The translations under genes and the position numbers were made by a program. From Ustulina deusta (Eukaryota; Ascomycota; Sordariomycetes; Xylariales; Xylariaceae), in assembly GCA_023159155.1 (NCBI GenBank), contig JAJNNX010000068.1, positions 1 to 64,000 of the forward strand: a DNA stretch of 64,000 nt, read 5' to 3'. The first letter of the stretch is position 1, and the number at the start of each line of letters is the position of its first letter. Of the stretch, positions 57,577 through 64,000 are shown piece after piece. A model generated the notes under the pieces. The model saw nothing but the letters and a program-made list of their open reading frames with translations, did no database searches and was not told where the DNA came from.

Positions 57577-57970
57577 TCACCAATCAGGCATCGCAAGATC
57601 AGCAGCCTCAAATATAACCTTCTCCATCAGCACATGACGCAGAATGGTCTGAATAGCACCGGTCCGCCAAACTCTAACATCCTCCCTCATACTCTCGCTC
57701 TCAGCCATCAAGCTCGTGGCCCATATTATCGAATTTCCTCGTCCGATTGATGACCTTCTCGAGATCTCTGATTCCGATGCTCTCGAGCTCAACCGCCTTG
57801 ATGTTGTCGTCGGCGCCAAATGAGATCCAACCGAGGTCAGGCTTAGGCTTTAGCCCCTTCTCCTAAACGCGCGCCAGGAGATGCAGCCAGTCGTCCGTGG
57901 CCCGGCGGGCTAAGGAAACGGCATCGGCAGCTCGATCACGTACTTTTCGTATACTGGTCTAGGGTCCCTT
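57577..57970 (-). pseudogene. Remnant of a ComA-family (phosphosulfolactate synthase-like) gene
   Basis: On the minus strand, DDWLHLLARV, a TAG stop at 57865-57863, then EKGLKPKPDLGWISFGADDN and IKAVELESIGIRDLEKVINR run in one frame. After a one-base shift near 57714 come LMAESESMREDVRVWRT and LEKVIFEAADLAMPDW in another (the L of LEKV reads M here). These are consecutive parts of the ComA/(2R)-phospho-3-sulfolactate synthase family (TIM barrel) as known from fungal homologs. The TAG is a CAG-to-TAG-type change. After PDW a GTGAGT donor-like sequence follows, but the next exon is absent. The N-terminal third is unrecognisable. So the gene is truncated at both ends and frame-broken. Confidence 0.6.
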
Positions 57971-59291
57971 CTAGGCTTCTACGTCGTGGTTCCCTCGGCC
58001 GCTGCCACTTAGGATGTGCTAGATCCGGCCATCGACGTGTTCGGATATAGAAGTTAGTCATGACGGGGAAGCAATCGAGGTCGTTTAGGGACAGGGAAAG
58101 GGTGAGTCAGCCAGGTCCTGTTGCTAGTCATTCCGGTGGTGTATAGGTGGGCAACTAGCAACGATAGACCGCCCAACCACATTAGAAAATTCTCGAGAGA
58201 CTATTTACATGTACCGATAGCCTCGAGCACATCTGAGAGGGAGCACGTGACCACGACACACATATCATAGGGAGCGAATCTCCGTCACTTATTTATCCCC
58301 CGGCTCAGGAGGCACCAGGCTATAGCGGTTCAGCGCCCTCTAGTAGGATCTTCGGAGATTGCGGCCGAGACTTGTTCGACGCCGTTGTTGTAGAAGTCCG
58401 ATTACGAGCTTGATATGCCGCGGTCGACTGGTTTTGAAGTTGGGGTGAGACCCCCGAGTTGATAAGCACCGCCGGGCCGAGACAATGGCTTGAGCGCGGG
58501 GCCACGGATGGCGGTGCACGGGGAGACAGGATGGGATTATAATATCGAGAAACCATTGAGCCGGCTAAGCGATGTACTCTATGTACAAGACCCTCATTAA
58601 TGAAGAGAGTGAAGATGTATGGTAAGAAAGAAGAGTCAGCCACGCTCGGCCTAATATTGCCCTACTCTCGGCGCCCTTATTCAAGTAGCCATTTCTCGTC
58701 ATTGGTGGTTGCCAGTCCACAAGATCACAGACTCAGGGTAGAACTGGTGATAGGAGAGGTACATGTGACGTTTATGGCATGCCCCTAAAAACCTGTGAGT
58801 TACGAACATGAAAAACAGACTCCAGACCTGATCGTCCACAATAATACCCAGCAGTGCAGTAACACGATTCATAATTCATTTTCGGGACGGAGCTGAAACT
58901 ACTGTGCTAATACTCATGAGGCCATCCCGAAGGTCAGTCAGGTGCATTGTTAAATTTATACGCGTTGCCCCTACAATTCTCTATAATTCTGAAAGACGTA
59001 CAATTTCGTCGACTAGTGTCTAAAAGGACGAGAAGAGTGATATTAAAAAAGAGACATTTACTTCCAGGACGATTGCCGTGTCGTTTTCTCTCACCCTCAA
59101 ACCAGCCTGGCGCGCGGACCCAATATATAGGCGAATAAAAAATCATAGGACGAGGAAACCATTCCAACCAAGGAAATTCTTTTTTGATATAATCTGCACA
59201 TCTCGTTTTAAACAGTTCCACTGGATGATCTAGTCAAGGAATCTCTCTTCTACCTTGCCATACAAGGCGGTACTTGATTTCGATATACATT
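57971..59291. other. 1.3-kb intergenic region, no gene
   Basis: The left part may contain unrecognisable upstream sequence of the ComA-like remnant. A 107-codon minus-strand frame (58643-58320) is Ser/Pro-rich without a family. The aldolase 3' UTR lies at the right end. Confidence 0.45.
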
Positions 59292-60743
59292 TTACAACTT
59301 GCCAGCGGCGGAGAAGTCCTCAAGTGCCTCAACGACGCGGGCCTTCATAGTCTTCTCGCCCTCGCGAACCCAGACACGAGGGTCATACTTCTTCTTGTTG
59401 GGCTTGCTGGGACCTTCGGGGTTGCCAACTTGGGTTTTTAGGTAGTCAATGTTGCCCACGATGAAGTCACGGTGGCCACACAGGTAGGCCCACTGCAGGT
59501 CAGTATCAAGGTTGACCTTGACGACACCGTACCCGATGGCCTTCTTGAACTCGTCCTTACTTGAGCCAGAACCACCGTGGAAGACGAAGAAGATAGGCTT
59601 GCTTTCCGTAGACACACTCAACTTCTCAGCAGCATATTCTTGGTGCTTGCCCAGGATATCGGGCCGGAGCTTGACGTTCCCTGGCTGGTAGACACCGTGG
59701 ACATTACCGAAGCCAGCAGCAATGCTAAACATCTTTGAAATAGGGCTCAAAGCTTGGTAGATGGCCCAGATATCCTCAGGCTGAGTGTAAAGAGAGTTGT
59801 TATCGACGTCCTCGTTGTTCACGCCATCTTCCTCACCGCCGGTGATACCAACCTCCATCTCCAGCCAGAGATTGACAGCGGCGGACCTCTTCAGGTACTT
59901 GGCGGTGATCTCAATGTTACTTTTCAGGTCCTCCTCCGATCTAGACAATCCGGCATTAGCTATTGCTTCTTGTTTTTCTTTGGCAGAAAGTCTCGATCGG
60001 TTCTCAGTACATGGCCAAAATGCGCCGGATAGAAGCAGCGCCAAAAGGAATTGCTGTTCTTGACCATAACTAAAAACCGTAAGAAAGTGACTCGGGCGTT
60101 AAACTTACAGGTCAATCATGTGGCTGCTAAATAGGGGGGTTCCGTGCTCCTTGAAAAAGGCCTCTGCGCCATGTGAGCTTTCTGTCCATTTATTCATAGT
60201 TTGTTGACCGAACTAACCATCGGCGTCCAGCATGCCATCTAGCCAGGGAAGCAGCTTCTTGGCACAGTGGTCTGAGTGTAGAATCACAGGGATTCCATAG
60301 AGAGGTGCGACAGAGCGGATAAAGTGGGCGGCAGCTAGAAGACAAGGGTTGGTCGTGTCAGCCAAGCGAGCAACAGATGAGGCGAAGGAGAGCAATTGGG
60401 TTCAAGTACGTACCAACGGCACCGGCGATGGAGGCGGCCTGGTTGGTGTTGGAAACGCCCTTGCCGGCGAAGAAAGCAGCACCGCCATTGGAAGTCTGGA
60501 GTATGATGGGGGACTTGGCGTCGCGGGCAGCCTCGAGGGTGGCGACGACGGTGGAAGAAGAGGTGACGTTAACGGCGGGCAGGGCGAAGCCGGTCTCCTT
60601 GGCGTAGCTGAGGAGCTACAGACAGGCACAGGCGTCGATCAGCAATGCGACGAGGGCGCGCGAGAGACCGGGAGAAGAACGAGACGTACCTTGTAAACGT
60701 CCTCGCCGTAGATGACGCCGGGCTTGAGACCGAGTTTGTCCAT
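59292..60743 (-). CDS. fba1: Class II fructose-1,6-bisphosphate aldolase
   Basis: Exons 60743-60690, 60615-60414, 60334-60218, 60181-60109 and 59940-59292 join in phase to 364 aa, the usual fungal length. It cleaves fructose-1,6-bisphosphate to DHAP and glyceraldehyde-3-phosphate in glycolysis (cytosol, zinc-dependent). ILHSDHC supplies catalytic Asp and a zinc His. MEVGITGGEEDGVNNEDVDN, AAGFGNVHGVYQPGN (second zinc His), FHGGSGS (third zinc His, phosphate loop) and KVNLDTDLQWAY are all present. The first exon (MDKLGLKPGVIYGEDVYK) is short and followed by an intron, a common design in fba1. The 168-bp intron before the last exon is open for 34 codons, so a frame-only reading would falsely start there. 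It appears intact. Confidence 0.94.
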
Positions 60744-62722
60744 CGTGGGAAATGTTAAATGCGGTGTTCGGAGGCGAGGTGGGGTAATGAGGCGAGACGA
60801 GTGCAGGCCTCAAATGCGTCGGAGCAAGTTAGCAGGAATGTTTACCGATTAGGGAAGAGAGAAGGCACACGACCAAAAAATACGAATGATAATGAGGTAT
60901 TAAGCAGGTGGGAGGGGGGTTGCGAAGAGGATGTGGGAGGGAGAATCAAGGTGAGGGCAGACGGATTAGCTTGGTACCGTCAGTAATGAATTTATGGGCT
61001 ATGGTTTCTGGAATGGAACCTTCGTCAGGAGGTACCTCGGTAGGGATAGGTCTAGAATAGTGGGAAATTACCTATACTCTATAGTTTAGGGAGGCTGCCT
61101 GGGATGTCTAGGTCGATGGTCTATCTAGGTCTGTAAAGAAATTGTATGAGGTTTATTATCGCGACACTCTTTTTCCGTGTGCAACGTAGTCAGGTCAGGT
61201 CGTCTTTTGGAGGGGGAGGGGCAGTTGAGCCAGGGACATGACTGCATATGGTGGCACCAGTGGCCACTAGTGGACACCGGCTTGGTGGTTCGAGGCCGCT
61301 AGGAGCAGTATAGGAGCACGCCGAGAGGCAGCTGGCCAACCCTCCACTTCTCGAGGTACATCCGATCCCTGCGAAATTAGGAGACCCCCAGTGTACTGCG
61401 GGGTTGTTATTTCGCGTCGCCAATTATTGGTGCATTCCGTCCGCTGCCCCGCTCCAACAAGAAGTTTTCCGTGCCTATCTAGCGCCGTGCAGGATCGCAT
61501 TGCACTTCTCTCTCGGTTGTCCGGCCTCATGTTTGTTGTCATTACTTACTACGTCGTGTAGGCTAGAACCTCCATCGCGAAGTCCGTTCCGAAATATCCC
61601 ACGCCTCCTATTTCATATCGCCCTCCAATTTGTAAACCATCTGCCGAGCACATACCTTGCCAACGATGAATTCTCGGGTTCTTCATTCAAGCAGATGCCA
61701 CCTTGCTTCAATTGAAATATTCCGCCAGTATCACGTAACACCTCTTGTTCGCCTACGTGTTTGTATGTTTGCCATTCGATATACTCCAGTAGGTGCTCAA
61801 CCGTTGAGGCCGTATGTTGAAAGATGGAGCCCCTGAGTCAGCTTCAACGTCATCTCCATACCCTGGTATTATCTTACCCCCCGTGAGAATCTAAGAGTTG
61901 CAGGCTGCATGATAGGGACCAAAGAGAACACATCACGGCTATCGTCGCCGTTGCCGTCGCTGTATCATGTTATGCTAGGCCAATCAGCTGTAGAGCCCGG
62001 GCGAGGCCACCGGCTCGCCTTCCTATCCCCCACACAGAAGCGTACTGCCGAGGATCCATCGCGGCCTACACCCGAGGTCTTCCGGACACTCACGATCCCG
62101 GCTTAATTGATCTCGTCAGCTAGCTCCCTTGTCTTCGACGCTATCCCCCGGCTACGCCTGGTTGGGGTGTGGGGAAGCAGTGGTGTCTCAGCTTCCCCGT
62201 AGTTTTCGATGATGGATTGCATACTATCCTTTTTCGAGTGTACCCCGTGATGCAACTGGGCTTCTGTCCAGGCCATTGCGTTTGACAAGCCCCACGCACT
62301 ATGAGCTCGGCGGCGATGACATCCTCCATTGGAGTTGAAATTGACCGAGTTTGGCATTGACTCCGTTTCCCGTGCTTTTTATATGGACCGTATGTCAATG
62401 ATTACCACATATACCTACGATTAGGCAAACACGTCATGAATCGTACATAGCAGTATCAAGTAGAAAAAAATAAAACACCAAGGGGACATTCAAAATTGGG
62501 AAGCTGGTAACTTGAATGATTGGTGAAATACGAGACGGAGTAGACTAAGACAAGCACAGCTGAAACCTTCGCTAGTTTTCGCCCTTATCAGTAGCTTAGC
62601 CTTAACTGCATCAATGACTGCTACGGCTCCAAGATGTGAATTAATCCTATGCCGAGGAATTACATTCGCTTATCGATATCCATCATGTTCGGCCCATTCC
62701 ATGCGTGCTTTCCGTCCTCATC
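60744..62722. other. 2-kb divergent intergenic region
   Basis: It carries the aldolase promoter (left) and the PARG promoter (right). Only short, mutually overlapping frames are present (61190-62398) without recognisable domains. No repeat or RNA gene seen. Confidence 0.45.
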
Positions 62723-64000
62723 ATGACCACTAGCGGCGCAGTGAGATACCTCCTCCCTTGCTCTGCATCCTTCAAATGTTTCGATCGCTTCAGCATCCTC
62801 GACGACCTTGATCTAGGAGAGCTTGAGGACGCAGACGGCCAAGTGCCTTTCTGGCATGTCTTTACCACACTACTCGGCTCCCCCGTGGAGACACCAACTC
62901 AGCTAGTCGTACTCCTCGACACCATCGCCGTCACCGTCCGTGGAACTTCGGGGCCGGCAGGAGACTACCAGCTCCTCAAGTGCTTCATCAACGATTCCCA
63001 GCCCGCATTCTGCGACGCATATTGGCCTTTGATAGTCCAGCTTGCCCTCGAGCTTCCACGGCATTTCCCCAGCGGAAGCCTGCGGATTCTCGGCGCCGAC
63101 GGTTCACCCTCTCCCCTAACGCTAAGCAGACGCGAGACAGCGTGTCTCATCGTCCACCAGTTCCTCTGCACGCTGCGTGCCCCAGCTTGGAGAGAAGACT
63201 TCTTCGACTTCAGCATCTGGTACGCCTCAGGCCAACGCCACGAGCAAGCGTGCAGGATCTATCTAGTTTGTCTGTTCGCCTACCTGGGGACCTTTCTGCC
63301 TTCTTCGAATCGACGGCATGATGATTGGTACATCACTTACACCCTAGTAACCGCCGAGCCAGGTTACGCTACATTAGGTTCGTCGCAAGCAGCTCTTAGC
63401 CCGATCGAGATCGTGCTCGCAGAAAGCTACCAGACGTCCCCCGTGCAACTCGGCCTGCCCTCTGGCGCAGCCGTCGTCTCCGCAAACCGTTACATAGGCT
63501 TCGGCCAATCCGCGACGCAGGAAGAAGTCCACGTCGGAAGCTCGCCGGAGGCTTGCCCGGCTGTTCTGTTCACCCCGCCACTTGGGAGGCACCAGGTTCT
63601 CGTGGTAAGGGGTGCAGAGGCCGTGCTCAACATCGCCGGGCAGCGACGGGATATCACGGCCAGAGCGCAGGACGTGGGGGTGTCTGTGGACTGGCGTCAA
63701 CGCACAATGTTGTTTATGGATGCGTTAGAACTTGACGCCGAAGATGACCAGAGCGGTCTGCCAGACCTCACACCTGAGAATCTTACCAGAGAGGTAAATA
63801 AAGCCGCTATTGCGTTCTCTTCAGGGGTATACGAAGTTGTCTGTAGTCCGCTCTGGGGATGTGGTGCTTTCGGAGGGGACCCCTTTGTCAAAGTCGCGGT
63901 GCTGTGGTGCGCCGCTTCCGTTGCGCATACGTCTCTGAAGATTATATGCGACCGCGAGTTGCAGGAGCTCGTCTCCTCTTTGAACAGTCTTGTCGCAGCA
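62723..64000 (+). CDS. Poly(ADP-ribose) glycohydrolase (PARG), 3' end outside window
   Basis: Open frame from ATG at 62723 to the window edge, 426 codons without a stop or intron. The N-terminal VRYLLPCSASFKCFDRF matches fungal PARG starts. The catalytic region has INDSQPAFC, GYATLGSSQAALSPIEIV, ANRYIGFGQSATQEEVHVG (QEE containing the two catalytic Glu), SSPEACPAVL, QVLVVRGAEAV, WRQRTMLFMDAL, REVNKAAIAFSSG and LWGCGAFGGD with Phe-Gly-Gly-Asp. It removes poly(ADP-ribose) from proteins in nucleus and cytosol. The conserved domain looks complete; only the C-terminus is missing. The glycine-rich GGG loop of animal PARG is replaced by IGFGQSAT, as expected for the filamentous-fungal branch. Confidence 0.9.
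   Translation, partial: MTTSGAVRYLLPCSASFKCFDRFSILDDLDLGELEDADGQVPFWHVFTTLLGSPVETPTQLVVLLDTIAVTVRGTSGPAGDYQLLKCFINDSQPAFCDAYWPLIVQLALELPRHFPSGSLRILGADGSPSPLTLSRRETACLIVHQFLCTLRAPAWREDFFDFSIWYASGQRHEQACRIYLVCLFAYLGTFLPSSNRRHDDWYITYTLVTAEPGYATLGSSQAALSPIEIVLAESYQTSPVQLGLPSGAAVVSANRYIGFGQSATQEEVHVGSSPEACPAVLFTPPLGRHQVLVVRGAEAVLNIAGQRRDITARAQDVGVSVDWRQRTMLFMDALELDAEDDQSGLPDLTPENLTREVNKAAIAFSSGVYEVVCSPLWGCGAFGGDPFVKVAVLWCAASVAHTSLKIICDRELQELVSSLNSLVAA

Noticed and set aside
59941..60044. Methionine start of a frame leading into the aldolase last exon
   Set aside because: The first 34 codons are intron. A TCTAG acceptor at 59941 joins the upstream exon in phase and restores the aldolase sequence.

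Overview
The window reads as chromosomal DNA of a filamentous ascomycete (Pezizomycotina, probably a Sordariomycete; the class is inference). Protein genes carry short 50-150 bp GT-AG introns. The families are typical of moulds: highly reducing PKS, HET-domain protein, DUF7580 protein, DUF1996 protein and fungal PARG. The first 13.5 kb is an extremely AT-rich, TA-rich block of wrecked retrotransposons with the C-to-T/G-to-A signature of repeat-induced point mutation (RIP).

Layout. 1-13531: RIP-degraded Ty1/Copia copies sharing one 244-bp LTR. There is one full element (3540-10830) with 5-bp target duplications, two 3' fragments (1-1921 and 12273-13531), one inverted 5' fragment (1922-3072), a separate 261-bp tandem repeat, and a 90-bp LTR-like element inserted into the last LTR. 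13532-13938: short bridge with a strong palindrome. 13939-29855: a probable polyketide cluster, with a 2,362-aa highly reducing PKS, an HHxxxDG acyltransferase, a seven-TM fungal rhodopsin-domain protein and an SDR oxidoreductase. 30515-33412: a HET-domain gene with an unresolved 5' junction, and an 80-bp duplicated scrap of its 5' end. 34125-41190: a 248-aa unknown gene, L-galactonate dehydratase, a frame-broken ankyrin gene and a disordered 400-aa protein. 43084-49090: the Nse2/Mms21 SUMO ligase, a class I heme peroxidase and a six-cysteine secreted protein. 51040-54757: a head-to-head pair of a DUF7580 protein and a C2H2 zinc-finger protein. 55391-64000: a DUF1996 secreted protein, a ComA-like pseudogene, class II fructose-bisphosphate aldolase and a poly(ADP-ribose) glycohydrolase running off the right edge.

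How genes may work together. The PKS has KS-AT-DH-(degenerate MT)-ER-KR-ACP order, no methyltransferase motif and no releasing domain. The nearby acyltransferase is the natural candidate to offload or acylate the product, and the SDR to oxidise or reduce it; this is inference from proximity. The cluster abuts the RIP block, with only about 0.4 kb between the last LTR and the PKS stop codon, so heterochromatin may influence it. The rest are housekeeping (aldolase, Nse2, PARG), catabolic (L-galactonate dehydratase) or self/non-self-type genes (HET, DUF7580/zinc finger).

Exon coordinates were assigned by eye from splice consensus, reading phase and family resemblance. The PKS, SDR, dehydratase, Nse2, aldolase, rhodopsin-domain, DUF7580 and zinc-finger models all close in frame. 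The 5' ends of the HET and DUF1996 genes remain provisional. No homology search was run.
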